DNA from: Dokdonella sp.
GTDB lineage: Bacteria > Pseudomonadota > Gammaproteobacteria > Xanthomonadales > Rhodanobacteraceae
Assembly: GCA_024707225.1 (NCBI GenBank)
Contig: JANQAE010000003.1
Span: 496,001 to 560,000, forward strand
Direction of reading: 5' to 3'
DNA: 64,000 bases
Made by a program: the position numbers and the translations under genes. This document shows positions 37,819-48,424 of this stretch, one piece after another (within the stretch, counting starts at the first letter, position 1; every line of letters begins with the position of its first letter). The notes under the pieces were generated by a model. That model did no database searches and was not told the origin of the DNA. It saw only the letters and a program-made list of their open reading frames with translations.

Positions 37819-39814
37819 CTACGGCGCGGCCGGCGCGCTCGAAGCGGCCTGCGCACCGATGTTGCGGTCGAGGAACGCGAGCAGCTTGGTGTAGAGCTCG
37901 TTCTGGTTCTCGGCCAGGTAGAAGCCGTGGCCCTCGTTGTCCTTGACCAGCCACTCGTAGGCGTAGCCGCGCGCATCGAGCGCCTTGCGCATCGCCTGCG
38001 CCTGCGCGATCGGCACGCGCTCGTCGCGGCCGCCGTGCACGATCATGATCGCGGCCTTGAGCTTGTCGGCGCTGGCGACCGGCGAGCGCTGCCGCATTTC
38101 CTCGCGGTTCTCGCCGACCGCCATGCGCAGATAGTTGCGGCCCGACAGCGTATCGGTGGTGTCGCCGCGGTCGTGCATCATGCCCAGATCGTAGACGCCG
38201 GCGTCGGAGACCGCGCAGCGATACAGGTCCGGCTCGCGGATCGCACCCATCAGCGCCGAATAGCCGCCGTAGCTGGCGCCGTACAGGCAGATCCGCTTCG
38301 GATCGGCATAGCCTTGCACGATCGCCCACTTGGTCGCGTCGGTGACGTCGTCCTGCATCTTGGTGCCCCACTGCCGGTAGCCGCTGGTCATGAAGTCGTG
38401 ACCGTAGCCACCGGAGCCGCGGAAATTGACCTGCAGCACCGCATAACCGCGGTTGGCCAGCAGCTGCACCTCCGGATTGAACTCCCAGACGTCACGGATG
38501 CCGTGCGGACCGCCGTGCGGATTGACGATCAACGGCAGGTTCTTGCCGCTGCCGCCCTTGGGCAGCGTCAGATAGCCGTTGAGCTCGACGCCGTCGCGCG
38601 CCTTCAACGCAATCGGCCGGACCTCGGCCATCGCCTCGGGTTCGATCCAGCGGCGGCGGCTGACCAGGTAGTCGGCCTTCTTGTTCTCGAGATCGAAGAA
38701 ATAGAAATCGCCGGGATTGCGGTCGCTGTCGACTTCGACGAGGCCGTAGCGACCGTCGCGCGTGAAGCTGGTGAACAGCGCCGTCTGCCCCGGAAAGCTC
38801 GCCGCCAGCGCACGCGTCATCTTGCCTTCGGGCGTCTGCGCATCGAAGACCTCCACGCCGGTCTTGCCTTCGCGCGTGACCACCGCATAGGCGATCCTTG
38901 CCGTCGGCCGTTTCGAGCAGGGCACCCGGATCGGCCTTGCCGCGATAGACCAGGGTCTTCTCGCGCGACTCCATGTCGATCTTGTACAGGCCATAGGGCT
39001 GACCCGGCTCGGACACCTCGGCGTACAGATGACGATTGTCGCGGGTGAATCGCAGCGGATTGATCACCACGCCGGTCACGCCGGAGTCGTTGAACACGGT
39101 CCAGTCCGTGCCCTTGCCGGCGCGTCCGTAGAACACCAGATTGTTCTGCTTGCCCGTGGCCACCGCCGCGCGCAGCTCGTTGGCGCCGTCGAGGATCAGA
39201 GAGGCGGCCGGCGCCGGTCCCTTGCCGACGATCTTCGAGGTGCCGGTGTAGATGTCGAGCTGCTCGAGCGTCGGAACGGCCGGTTCGCCGTCCTTCCATT
39301 CGTGCACCTCGACCAGGATGCGCTTGTCCTTGTCGGGCGTATGGTTGAGCACGTAGGCGCTCGCATAGCGCTGGTCGCCGCCTTTGCGGATGCGCGAGCC
39401 GACCTCCTCGCCGACGCTGCGATAGCCGAAGATCTGCTTGGAGTTCTTGCCGTCGGCGTCGATCGCGAACAGCTCGCCGGTCGGGATCGGCTTGTCGCGT
39501 CCGCCGAACTTCTGCGCGACCGTCGCGATGACGCGCGTGTCGTTGGCCCACCAGAAGCCGCCGATGACGTTGCTGCCGCCGGCCCGGATCGAGCCGGTCG
39601 GCTTCATCGACTCACGGTCGATCACGATCAGGATCGTGGTGCCGTCCTCGACCGGCACCGTCATCGCCAGGTACTGGCCGGTCGGCGACAGCTGGATGTC
39701 CTGCACTTCCGCACGCTTGACGAAGTCGGCGACCGGAATGGACGGCGGAGCGGTATCGGCGACGGCGGAGCCGGCCGACAGGAACAAGGCGCACAGCGCG
39801 GCGTGAAGTCGCAT
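37819..39814 (-). CDS. S9 family (prolyl oligopeptidase-like) peptidase, frameshifted
   Basis: Exported serine peptidase: signal peptide (MRLHAALCALFLSAGSAVA), beta-propeller region (VQDIQLSPTGQYLAMTVP, RFTRDNRHLYAEVSE), then the alpha/beta-hydrolase domain with LIVNPHGGPHG, nucleophile motif LYGASYGGYSAL, Asp in VHGGRDERVP and His in DNEGHGFYL: a full triad of the DPP-IV/acylaminoacyl peptidase type. ATG 39814 has AGGGGA 10 bases upstream. One extra base at about 38896 (AAGGATCGCC for AAGATCGCC) breaks the frame at ADGK|IAYAVVTREGK. Corrected length is about 664 residues, normal for the family. Confidence 0.88.
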
Positions 39815-40249
39815 CGAGAACGATTCCCCTGGCATGGGCGCGAGAGGCGCTCTCCCGCGCTGCGCGCCATTACAACCGGAGCGCCGCGGCAAGACAAGCC
39901 ATCGCGGCGTCGCGACACCGTTCTTGACCCTGCGTCGCCGTCCGGCCGCGGCGGCGATCGCGCGCTCGGATATCCGCGACCTCGAACCCGCCGCGTCGCC
40001 GACCGGCGCGCGAAGCTCCTGCACGAGCGCGCAGCGCTGCGGCCATCGCCCGCGCGTCGCTCGCCCGATCGCGGCACGGATGCAGCGGCCGATCGCGCAG
40101 CCGCGCCCAGAGCATAGAATCGCACGCATGCTGACGCTCTGGATCGACGTGCACGACGACGGCCGGCCCGGTGCCGACGGCCGGCACGCCCTGGTCGTCG
40201 AGCCGGCCGGCCGCGCCGAAGACGGCCGGTGTCGCGATCGGGGCGCCGC
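39815..40249. other. Gap of about 435 bases with no firm gene
   Basis: This lies between divergent genes (peptidase, minus; histidine kinase, plus). Nothing convincing is encoded except a possible 41-codon frame overlapping the kinase start (40128-40253). A -10-like TAGAAT occurs at 40115-40120 on the plus strand but has no good -35. Promoters for both flanking units must lie here. Confidence 0.5.
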
Positions 40250-40253
40250 ATGA
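40128..40253 (+). CDS. Possible 41-residue leader or small protein ahead of the histidine kinase
   Basis: ATG 40128 opens a frame reading MLTLWIDVHDDGRPGADGRH and ending with a TGA at 40251-40253 that overlaps the kinase ATG (ATGA), the same coupling used by neighbouring gene pairs. The acidic, glycine-rich sequence matches no family I know. It may be a short coupled leader, the remains of a longer gene, or chance. Confidence 0.25.
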   Translation: MLTLWIDVHDDGRPGADGRHALVVEPAGRAEDGRCRDRGAA

Positions 40254-41607
40254 GCCTGCGCGTCAAGCTGCACCTGCTGATCGCCGCCCTGACCCTGGTG
40301 CTGGTCGCCACGATGGTCGCGCTGTTCGTCGACGACACGCGGCGCAGCGTCGGCGAGGAGATCACCGCGTCGAGCCGGATCGCGCAGCAGCTGCTGTCGC
40401 GGCTGATCCTGGTCGGCGCGCAGGACGGCCTGGACGACATCGCCGAGTACCTGCGCGGCCTCGGCCGCGTGCGCTCCAACGACATCGTGCTCTACGACGC
40501 CGACGGCCACGTGCTGTATCACTCGCCGGAGCCGACCTACAAGGCCGGCCGTTCGGCGCCGGATGGGTTCGCGCGCTGGGTGCAGCCGACGCCGCAGACG
40601 CGCAGCATCGAGATCGGCGCGGCGGCCGCCTGGTGATCCGTTCCGAGGCCTCGCGCGCCGTGCTCGACGGCTGGGACGACATGAAGCGGCTGCTCGGCGT
40701 CGCGCTGGCGCTGTTCGCGGCGGTCAACGTGATCGTCTACGTCGTCGTCGGCCGCGCGGTCACGCCGTTCGAGCGCATCCTGCGCGGCCTGCGCGAGATG
40801 GAGCGCGGCGACTTCCACGTCCGGCTGCCGGCCCTGCGCGGCCGCGAGGCCGGCGCGATGGGCGCGGCGTTCAACCACATGGCCGCAGCGATCGAGTCCA
40901 GCCTGGAGGCGCGCCGCGAGGCCGCCGAATCGGCGGCCCGGCTGGCCGCGCAGCAGACGCTGACCGGCGCGCTGCACGCGCGCATCGAGGAGGAGCGCCG
41001 CGCGCTCGCGCGCGAGCTGCACGACGAGCTCGGCCAGCAGGTCACCGCGATCCGCAGCCTCGCGCTCGCGATCGCGCGCCGCGCCGAGGACGACGGCGCG
41101 ATGCGCAATGCGGTGCAGGCGCTGACCGCGACCGCGAACCAGCTCTACGATTCGATGCACGCGATGGTGCCGCGCCTGCGGCCCCTGGCGCTGGACAGCC
41201 TCGGCCTGGTCGATGCCGTCGCCGATCTCGTCGACGACTGGCGGCTGCGCACGACCGGCATCCGCTACGAGACCGCACTCGCACCGCTCGGCGACGAACC
41301 CGGCGACGCCGTGCGCATCGGCGCCTATCGCATCGTCCAGGAGGCGCTCAGCAATGCGGTGCGCCACGCGCGGCCGGCGCGCATCGAGGTCCGCGTCGCG
41401 GTCGAGGACGGCGCGCTGGCGATCGCGGTCGCCGACGACGGCATCGGCCTGCCGGACGCGCCCGAGCATGCCGGGCGGTTCGGCCTGCGCGGTATGCGCG
41501 AGCGCGCCGAGGCGCTCGGCGGGCAGCTGCAGATCGCATCGGCGCCCGGCGCGGGCTGCACGCTGCGGGTGCGCATCCCGCTCGACCAGCCGGAACCATT
41601 GCGATGA
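40250..41607 (+). CDS. NarX/LiaS-type sensor histidine kinase, frameshifted
   Basis: Membrane sensor kinase. N-terminal helix ([21 protein letters not shown]), a periplasmic sensor of about 100 residues ([22 protein letters not shown]), second helix ([20 protein letters not shown]), HAMP, HisKA_3 motif [18 protein letters not shown] with the phospho-His, and HATPase with [13 protein letters not shown] and [10 protein letters not shown]. The frame breaks at about 40620 in ATCGGCGC-GGCGGCCGCC; one C restores [13 protein letters not shown]. Read literally, translation stops after the sensor domain at 40636. Corrected length about 452 residues. It is translationally coupled (ATGA) to the LuxR-type regulator gene. 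Confidence 0.88.
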
Positions 41608-42245
41608 GCCGACCGATCCGCGTGATGCTGGCCGACGACCACGCCGTCGTGCGGATGGGCTTCCGGCTGCTGCTGGAGGCGACCGAGGACCTGCGCGTGG
41701 TCACCGAGGCCGACAGCGGCGAGGCTGCGTACCGTCTCTATCAGGACGACCCGGTCGACGTCGTCGTCATGGACATCGCGATGACCGGCGTGTCCGGCCT
41801 GGAGGCGACCAGCCGGATCCTCGCGCGCGATCCGGGCGCGCGCGTGCTGGCCTTGTCGGCGCACGAGGATCCGAGCCACGTCCGTCACATGCTGAAGATC
41901 GGCGCGCTCGGCTATCTGTGCAAGCGCAGCGCACCGGAGGCCTTGATCGAGGCGATCCGCGCAGTGGCGGCCGGCCGCCGCTACGTCGACGCGCAGCTGG
42001 CCCAGCGCATGGCCTTGCAGGGCGCGGCGGCCGAACGCAGTCCGGTCGAGCGGCTCAGCGAACGCGAGTACGAGGTGTTCCTGCACCTGTCCAACGGCCA
42101 CACGGTCAACCGGATCGCCGAGATGCTGAATCTGTCGCCGCGCACGGTCGGGACGCATCTGTACAACATCAAGCAGAAGCTCGGCGCGTCGAACCAGGCC
42201 GAGATCGCGCTGATCGCGATGCGGCACGGCCTGGTCGGCGGCTGA
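41604..42245 (+). CDS. LuxR/NarL-type response regulator
   Basis: A 213-residue regulator: receiver domain with [18 protein letters not shown], Asp57 in [13 protein letters not shown], and [18 protein letters not shown] with the conserved Lys; then a LuxR helix-turn-helix ([40 protein letters not shown]). It overlaps the upstream kinase gene by 4 bases and is surely its partner. NarL-family regulators bind DNA as dimers after phosphorylation. Targets unknown. Confidence 0.93.
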   Translation: MSRPIRVMLADDHAVVRMGFRLLLEATEDLRVVTEADSGEAAYRLYQDDPVDVVVMDIAMTGVSGLEATSRILARDPGARVLALSAHEDPSHVRHMLKIGALGYLCKRSAPEALIEAIRAVAAGRRYVDAQLAQRMALQGAAAERSPVERLSEREYEVFLHLSNGHTVNRIAEMLNLSPRTVGTHLYNIKQKLGASNQAEIALIAMRHGLVGG

Positions 42246-42301
42246 AGGCGCGCCTGCGCATTCACCGTGATCGGCACGCGCCGCAGCGCCTGCGCAACCG
42301 C

Positions 42302-43749
42302 TCAGACCTTGGCCGGAATCCGGCCGTAGCGGTCCTCGAGGCGGACGATGTCGTCCTCGCCGAAGTAGTCGCCGCACTGCACTTCGATCAGGTGGATGTC
42401 CTGATCGGTCGGGTTCTCGAGCCGGTGCACCGTGTCCATCGGGATGTAGGTCGACTCGTTGCGCTGGAGCAGGAACTCCTTCTCGCCGACGCGGACCTTG
42501 GCGGTGCCGTGCACGACGGTCCAGTGCTCGCTGCGCCGATGATGCAGCTGCAGCGACAGCACGTGGCCCGGCTTGACCGTCAGGCGCTTGACCTTGCAGT
42601 CCGCGCCGTCCTCCAGGACCGTGTAGCTGCCCCAGGGGCGGTGCACGGTCTTGTGGAACGTCGCCGCGTCGTGGTTGCTGGCGCGCAGGCGGTCGACGAC
42701 CAGCTTGACCTGCTGTGCACGCTCACGGTCGGCGACCAGCACCGCGTCGCCGGTGTCGACGATGACCAGATCGTGCACGCCGACCGCGGCGACCATGCGC
42801 GCATCGGACTGGATGTAGCAGTTGCGGCTCTCCACGACGATCGCGCTGCCGCGCACGCGGTTGCCGTCGGCGTCGGCGGCGTCGCTCTCGCCCTCGAGTT
42901 CGCTGATCGCCTTCCAAGAACCGATGTCGCTCCAGTCGAACGTCGCCGGCACGACCGCGACGCGCGCGGCGCGCTCCATGATCGCGTAGTCGAGCGAGAT
43001 GTCCGGCTGCGCCAGAAACGCCTCGCGCGGGAACTCGATCGGCGACTCGCTGCCGCTGGCGCCGGCATGGCAGGCGCGGACCGCCGCGAGCACGTCCGGG
43101 CAGGCCTGCGCGGCGGCCTCGATCAGCGCGTCGGCGCGGAAGCAGAACATGCCCGAGTTCCAGACGTAGTGGCCCGAGGCGACGTAGGTCTCGGCGGTCT
43201 CGCGGTTCGGCTTCTCGACGAAGGCACCGACCTGGCGGCCGTCGCGCCCCTCGATCGCCGCGCCCATGCGGATGTAGCCGAAGCCGGTCTCCGGATGGGT
43301 CGGCCGGATTCCGAACGTGACCAGCCAGCCGTCGCCGGCCAGTGCGCGGCGCGCTGCACGTCGGCGGCGAACGCGTCGAGATCACGGATCAGATGATCGG
43401 CCGGCAGCACCAGCAGGGTCGCATCGGCGCCGACGTGGTCGAGCGCGTGCAGTGCGGCCAGCAACACGGCCGGCGCCGTGTTGCGACCGGCCGGCTCGAG
43501 CAGGAACGGCAGGCGGTCCAGGTCCGCGCGCGGATGCGCGGCGTAGTCGTCGCGCGTCAGGAAGTAATAGTCGCGGCCGGTCACGGTCAGCACCGGCGCG
43601 TCGCCGGCCAGGCGCAGGGCCCGGTCCAGCGTCTTGTTGAGCAGCGATTCGCCGTCGCCCATCTTCATGAACGGCTTCGGATAGGCGCTGCGCGAGACCG
43701 GCCACAGGCGCGTACCGGCACCGCCGGACAGGATCACGGGGACTAGCAT
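42302..43749 (-). CDS. manC: Mannose-1-phosphate guanylyltransferase / mannose-6-phosphate isomerase, frameshifted
   Basis: Bifunctional type II enzyme (XanB/AlgA-like) making GDP-mannose. The pyrophosphorylase motif ILSGGAGTRLWPVSRSAYPK is at the N-terminus; FVEKPNRETAETYV, ATFDWSDIGSWKAI and the C-terminal cupin (GSYTVLEDG, LHHRRSEHWTVVHGTAKV, NESTYIPMDTVHRLENP) follow. AGGAG lies 8 bases before ATG 43749. A missing base at about 43345 (GCCGCG-CACTGGCC) breaks the frame near residue 135; one G restores QRAAALAGDGWLVTFGI. Corrected length 482 residues. Last gene of the sugar-nucleotide cluster, 13 bases after rfbD. Confidence 0.9.
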
Positions 43750-43762
43750 GAGCGGCACTCCT

Positions 43763-44695
43763 TCAGGCGGAGCGGGCGGCTGCGAGCGCGTCGACGACCT
43801 CGCGCAGGCCCTGCTCCCAAGCCGGCAAGTGTAACCCGAACCGCGTCTGCAGCCGTTCACAGTCCAGTACCGACCAGGCCGGCCGCCGCGCCGGCGTCGG
43901 ATACTCGGCGCTGCCGATCGCGACCAGGCGCGGCCGGCGCGCGATCAGGCCGGCGGCCTCGGCGCGGTCGAAGATCGCCTCGGCGAACGCATGCCAGCTG
44001 CAGCGGCCGGCGGCGGTCAGGTGATAGGTGCCCTGCAGCGCCGCGCGCCGGTCCGGCGCAGCCGCCTGCCACTGCGCGATCAGCTCGGCGCTGACCGCGG
44101 CGATCAGGCCGGCCGGCGTCGGCGAGCCGATCTGGTCGGCGACGATGCGCAGTTCATCGCGCTCGCCGGCCAGGCGCAGCATCGTGCGCAGGAAGTTGTG
44201 GCCCTCGGCCGCGTAGACCCAGGCCGTGCGCAGGATCAGATGCGCCGCGCCGCTGCCGCGCAGGGCCTCCTCGCCGGCGAGCTTGCTGCGGCCGTAGACG
44301 CCGAGCGGGCCGACCGGATCGTCCTCGCGATACGGCCGGTCGGCGCGGCCGTCGAACACGTAGTCGGTCGAGTAGTGCACGACGCATGCGCCGCGCCGCG
44401 CCGCCCAGTCGCCGATCTCGGCCACCGCGCGGTGATTGATGCGGTCGGCGCGCTCCGGTTCGCTCTCGGCCTTGTCGACCGCCGTGTAGGCCGCGGCATT
44501 GACGATGAGATCGGCGGCGCCCGAATCGAGTGCCGCGGCGAGGCCGGCCGAATCGGCCAGATCGGCCCGGAGCGCCGGCGTGCCGTCGGCGAGCCGGCCC
44601 TCGCGCGTCGCCGCGACGACCTCGCCGAGCGGCGCGAGCGACGCGCGCAGCAGGCGCCCGAGCTGCCCGTTCGCGCCGAGCAGCACGATTCTCAC
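43763..44695 (-). CDS. rfbD: dTDP-4-dehydrorhamnose reductase RfbD
   Basis: A 310-residue SDR-type reductase, the last step of dTDP-L-rhamnose synthesis. Visible: NAD(P)-binding LLGANGQLGRLL, NAAAYTAVDKAESEP, VVHYSTDYVFDG with the Ser/Thr of the active site, YGRSKLAGE (catalytic Tyr and Lys), and RTAWVY. The GTG start at 44695 overlaps the rfbC stop (GTGA). The order A-C-D on the minus strand matches rfb loci with rfbB removed. Confidence 0.93.
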   Translation of the reverse strand: MRIVLLGANGQLGRLLRASLAPLGEVVAATREGRLADGTPALRADLADSAGLAAALDSGAADLIVNAAAYTAVDKAESEPERADRINHRAVAEIGDWAARRGACVVHYSTDYVFDGRADRPYREDDPVGPLGVYGRSKLAGEEALRGSGAAHLILRTAWVYAAEGHNFLRTMLRLAGERDELRIVADQIGSPTPAGLIAAVSAELIAQWQAAAPDRRAALQGTYHLTAAGRCSWHAFAEAIFDRAEAAGLIARRPRLVAIGSAEYPTPARRPAWSVLDCERLQTRFGLHLPAWEQGLREVVDALAAARSA

Positions 44696-45249
44696 GGACG
44701 ATAGTCCGGCAGCCGCTCCGGCGGCACGTCGGCCAGGAACGGCGCGCGGGCGTCCTTGTCCGACAGCAGCGGATCGCCGATCGGCCAGTCGACCGCGACG
44801 TCGCCGTCGTTCCAGCGGATCGCCGCATCGCCGGCGCGGTCGTACAGCGCGGTGCACTGATAGACGAACGTCGCGTGCTCCGACAGCACCGCGAAGCCGT
44901 GCGCGAAGCCCTCGGGTATCCAGAAATGGCGGCGGTTCTCGGCCGACAGGATCGCCGCGGCCCAGCGCCCGAACGTCGGCGAGCCGGCGCGGATGTCGAC
45001 GGCGACGTCGTAGACCTCGCCGTCGAGCACGCTGACCAGCTTGCCCTGCGGGTTCGGCCACTGGTAGTGCAGGCCACGCAGCACGCCGCGCGCCGAGCGC
45101 GAGACGTTGGTCTGCACGAAGCTCAGGTCCAGGCCGGCCGCGGCGTAGCGCTCGGCGTTGAAGCTCTCGTAGAAGTAGCCGCGCGCATCGCCGTGCACGG
45201 CCGGCTCGATCACCACGCAGCCGGGCAGATCGGTGCGAATCAGCTTCAC
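44692..45249 (-). CDS. rfbC: dTDP-4-dehydrorhamnose 3,5-epimerase RfbC
   Basis: A 185-residue cupin epimerase. Family motifs are [32 protein letters not shown] (catalytic His in RGLHYQ), [35 protein letters not shown] and the C-terminal [13 protein letters not shown] 45249 overlaps the rfbA stop (GTGA), and its own stop overlaps rfbD, showing strict translational coupling in the cluster. Normal length. Confidence 0.94.
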   Translation of the reverse strand: MKLIRTDLPGCVVIEPAVHGDARGYFYESFNAERYAAAGLDLSFVQTNVSRSARGVLRGLHYQWPNPQGKLVSVLDGEVYDVAVDIRAGSPTFGRWAAAILSAENRRHFWIPEGFAHGFAVLSEHATFVYQCTALYDRAGDAAIRWNDGDVAVDWPIGDPLLSDKDARAPFLADVPPERLPDYRP

Positions 45250-46133
45250 GGCTGCCGTCCCTGCCGCGCCAGCTGCTGCAGGTACAGGCCGTAGCCGTTC
45301 TTGGCCAGCGGATGGGCCAGCGCCAGCAGCTGCTCGGCGCCGATCCAGCCGTTGACGAACGCGATCTCCTCCGGGCAGCACACCTTCAGGCCCTGGCGCT
45401 TCTCGATCGTCTCGATGTAGGTGGACGCCTCGACCAGCGACTCGTGCGTGCCGGTGTCGAGCCAGGCGTAGCCGCGTCCCATCCGCTCGAGCATCAGCGT
45501 GCCGTCCTCGAGATAGCGGCGGTTGAGGTCGGTGATCTCCAGCTCGCCGCGCCGCGAGGGCTTGAGCTCGGCCGCGTAGTCGGCCGCACGTCCGTCGTAG
45601 AAGTAGAGCCCGGTGACGGCCCAGTTCGACTTCGGATGCAGCGGCTTCTCGTCGAGGCCGATCACGCGGCCGTCGCCGTTGAACTCGGCCACGCCGTAGC
45701 GCTCCGGATCGCGGACCCAGTAGCCGAAAACCGTTGCGCCGAGCGTGCGGTGGTCGGCCTGGCGCAGCAGGTCGGTCAGGCCGTGGCCGTAGAAGATGTT
45801 GTCGCCGAGGATCAGGCAGCTCGGCTCGTCGCCGACGAAGTCGCGGCCGATCAGATAGGCCTGGGCCAGGCCGTCCGGCGAGGGCTGCACCGCGTAGCGG
45901 ATCGAGATGCCCCACTGCGAACCGTCGCCGAGCAGCCGCTGGAACAGTTCCTGCTCGTGCGGGGTGTTGATGATCAGCACCTCGCGGACCCCGGCCAGCA
46001 TCAGCGTGCTGAGCGGATAGTAGATCATCGGCTTGTCGTAGACCGGCAGCAGCTGCTTGCTGACCGCCTGGGTCAGCGGATAGAGCCGGGTACCGGACCC
46101 TCCGGCGAGAATGATGCCGCGTCGCGCTGTCAC
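45246..46133 (-). CDS. rfbA: Glucose-1-phosphate thymidylyltransferase RfbA
   Basis: A 295-residue enzyme making dTDP-glucose from dTTP and Glc-1-P, the first step to dTDP-rhamnose. It has [84 protein letters not shown] and [14 protein letters not shown] start at 46133 with GAGG upstream. It begins the rfbA-rfbC-rfbD-manC run, 74 bases after msbA. rfbB (4,6-dehydratase) is not in the window. Confidence 0.95.
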   Translation of the reverse strand: MTARRGIILAGGSGTRLYPLTQAVSKQLLPVYDKPMIYYPLSTLMLAGVREVLIINTPHEQELFQRLLGDGSQWGISIRYAVQPSPDGLAQAYLIGRDFVGDEPSCLILGDNIFYGHGLTDLLRQADHRTLGATVFGYWVRDPERYGVAEFNGDGRVIGLDEKPLHPKSNWAVTGLYFYDGRAADYAAELKPSRRGELEITDLNRRYLEDGTLMLERMGRGYAWLDTGTHESLVEASTYIETIEKRQGLKVCCPEEIAFVNGWIGAEQLLALAHPLAKNGYGLYLQQLARQGRQP

Positions 46134-46207
46134 CGCAGGTCCTCGGGTTCGTCGTCTTCAGGGGGCGCGTATTGTAGGCCGCGCGGCCCTGCCCTGCTCG
46201 CGGCCGC

Positions 46208-47983
46208 TCAGGACGCCGCCGGCGCCTCGCGGAACTGCATGCGGTGCAGCGCGGCATAGTAGCCGCCGCCGGCGATCAGCTCGGCATGGCGCCCACGCTC
46301 GACGATCCGGCCCTCGTCGAGCACGACGATGTTGTCGGCGCGCTCGATCGTCGACAGGCGGTGCGCGACGACCAGGACCGTACGGTCGCGCATCAGCCGC
46401 TCCAGCGCGCCCTGGATCGCCCGCTCCGATTCGGTGTCGAGTGCGCTGGTCGCCTCGTCGAGGATCAGGATCGGCGCGTCCTTGAGCAGCGCCCGCGCGA
46501 TCGCGATGCGCTGGCGCTGGCCGCCCGACAGCAGCGAGCCGCCCTCGCCGATCCGCGCGTCGAGCCCGCCCGGCAGCTGGCGGATGAAGCCCATCGCATT
46601 GGCGGCCTCGGCGGCCGCCGTGATCGCCTCGATCGAGGCCTCGCCGAGCGCGCCGTAGGCGATGTTGCGCGCGACCGTGTCGTCGAACAGCACCACCTGC
46701 TGGCTGACCAGCGCGATCTGCGCGCGCAGGCTCTCCAGCGTGTAGTCGGCCAGCGGCCGGCCGTCGAGCAGGATCTGGCCGCCCTGCGCGTCGTGGAAAC
46801 GCGGCAGCAGACCGACCAGGCTGGACTTGCCGCTGCCCGAGCGCCCGACCAGCGCGGTCACGCTGCCGGCCGGGCAGACCAGATCGATGCCGCGCAGCGC
46901 CGGCGCCGGCGCGTCCGGATACGTGAACGACACGTCGCGGAACTCGATCGTGCCGCGCGCGCGTTCGCAGCGCAGCGTGCCGGCATCGCGCTCCTCCTCG
47001 GCGTCGAGCACCGAGAACAGATCGCGCGCGGCCGCGACGCCGCGCTGGATATTGGCCTGCACCGTGGTCAGCCGCTTCAGCGACGGCAGCAGGATCAGCA
47101 TCGCGGTGATCAGCGACATGAAGGTGCCCGGGCTCATCGCCGCGAGCATCGCCGGCCGCGTCGCCAGATAGATCACCAGCGCCAGCGCGATCGCCGCCAT
47201 CAGCTGCACGATCGAGGTCGCCAGCGCATTGGTCGAGGCGACCTTCAGCGCGAGCCGGCGGATGCCGCCGTTGATCGCGCCGAAACGCCGCTGCTCGTAG
47301 TCCTGGCCGCCGTAGACGCGCACCTCGCGATGGCCGGCGACGACCTCGTCGACGATGCCGGCGACCGAGCCGACCGAATCCTGGATGCGGTTGTTGATGC
47401 GCCGGTAGCGGCGCCCGACCACCGAGACGACCAGCGCGATCACCGGCGCCAGCACGAACAGCGCCAGCGTCAGCCGCACGCTGTGATAGAGCATCACGCC
47501 GATCTGGCCGATCACCATCAGGCCGTCCAGCACGACGACCTTGAGTGCATCCGTGCTGGCATTGGCGACCTGTTCGGCCGTGTAGGTCGCGCGCGAGATC
47601 AGCTTGCCGGAGGCTTCGCGGCCGAACCATGCCGCCGGCAGCCGCAGGTACTTGCGGAACAGCTCGCCGCGCAGCGTCATCACGACCGAACGGCCGACGT
47701 GGGCGATGCCGTAGTCGGACGTGAACACCGCCAGGCCGCGCACCACGAACAGGCCGACGATCACGAACGGCATCCAGAAGATCGTCGCGGCGTTCTTGGC
47801 GACGAACAGGTCGTCGAGCATCGGCTTGATGACGAACGTGAACGCAGCGCTGCAGGCGGCGTCGAAGGTCATGCCGAGCAGCGCCAGCGCGCCGATCGGC
47901 CAGTAGCGCGCCGAGTAGCCGAGCAGGCGCCGGTACACGCCCCACGGCGAGTCCTGCGTGGCGCGGGCGGCGCGCTCGCTCAC
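46208..47983 (-). CDS. msbA: Lipid A flippase MsbA (ABC transporter, fused membrane and ATPase domains)
   Basis: A 591-residue half-transporter. Six membrane helices lie in residues 20-310 (LLGYSARYWPIGALALLG; MTLRGELFRKYLRLPAAWF coupling region), then the ATPase with Walker A GRSGSGKSSL (near 380), Q-loop ALVSQQVVLFDDTVARNIAYG, signature LLSGGQRQRIAIARALL and Walker B ILILDEATSALD. As a dimer it flips core-lipid A across the inner membrane. The start is a GTG overlapping the exbD stop (GTGA). lpxK, the usual downstream partner, is missing here; rfbA follows instead. Confidence 0.92.
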   Translation of the reverse strand: MSERAARATQDSPWGVYRRLLGYSARYWPIGALALLGMTFDAACSAAFTFVIKPMLDDLFVAKNAATIFWMPFVIVGLFVVRGLAVFTSDYGIAHVGRSVVMTLRGELFRKYLRLPAAWFGREASGKLISRATYTAEQVANASTDALKVVVLDGLMVIGQIGVMLYHSVRLTLALFVLAPVIALVVSVVGRRYRRINNRIQDSVGSVAGIVDEVVAGHREVRVYGGQDYEQRRFGAINGGIRRLALKVASTNALATSIVQLMAAIALALVIYLATRPAMLAAMSPGTFMSLITAMLILLPSLKRLTTVQANIQRGVAAARDLFSVLDAEEERDAGTLRCERARGTIEFRDVSFTYPDAPAPALRGIDLVCPAGSVTALVGRSGSGKSSLVGLLPRFHDAQGGQILLDGRPLADYTLESLRAQIALVSQQVVLFDDTVARNIAYGALGEASIEAITAAAEAANAMGFIRQLPGGLDARIGEGGSLLSGGQRQRIAIARALLKDAPILILDEATSALDTESERAIQGALERLMRDRTVLVVAHRLSTIERADNIVVLDEGRIVERGRHAELIAGGGYYAALHRMQFREAPAAS

Positions 47984-48414
47984 GGCGTGCCGGACCGTTC
48001 GGCCGGCGTGGTCGCGATGCTCAGATGCGTGAAGCCGAGCGAGCCGAGCGCATCCATCGCGGTGATCACGGCCTGGTGCGGCGTCTGTGCGTCGGCGCGC
48101 AGCGACACCGGCCGCTGCCGGTCGTCGCCGGCGACGCGCGCGATCGCTTCCTTGAGCGTGTCCAGGCCGGAATTGAGCACCTCGTTGTTGTCGAGGTAGT
48201 AGCGGCCTTCGCGATCGATCACGATCAGCAGCGGCGGCTGCTCGTCCTGCCGGCGGTCGCTCGTCTCGGCCTCCGGCAGCGTCACCTTCATGCGCGAATG
48301 CTCGACGAAGGTCGTCGACAGCACGAAGAACATCAGCAAGGTCAGCATGACGTCGATCAGCGGGATCACGCTGATCTCGAAGTCGTCGTCCCGGCGTCCT
48401 GACGCGATGCGCAT
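47980..48414 (-). CDS. exbD: ExbD/TolR-family biopolymer transport protein
   Basis: A 144-residue protein with one N-terminal membrane helix (ISVIPLIDVMLTLLMFFVLSTTFV) carrying the essential Asp in LIDVML, then a periplasmic domain (PPLLIVIDREGRYYLDNNEV, VSLRADAQTPHQAVITAMDA). With ExbB it uses the proton gradient to power TonB-dependent receptors such as the one at 9248. It sits 10 bases after exbB and overlaps msbA, as in other Xanthomonadales. TolR function cannot be excluded, but no tolA/tolB is adjacent. Confidence 0.9.
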   Translation of the reverse strand: MRIASGRRDDDFEISVIPLIDVMLTLLMFFVLSTTFVEHSRMKVTLPEAETSDRRQDEQPPLLIVIDREGRYYLDNNEVLNSGLDTLKEAIARVAGDDRQRPVSLRADAQTPHQAVITAMDALGSLGFTHLSIATTPAERSGTP

Positions 48415-48424
48415 CGTCGCCTCG

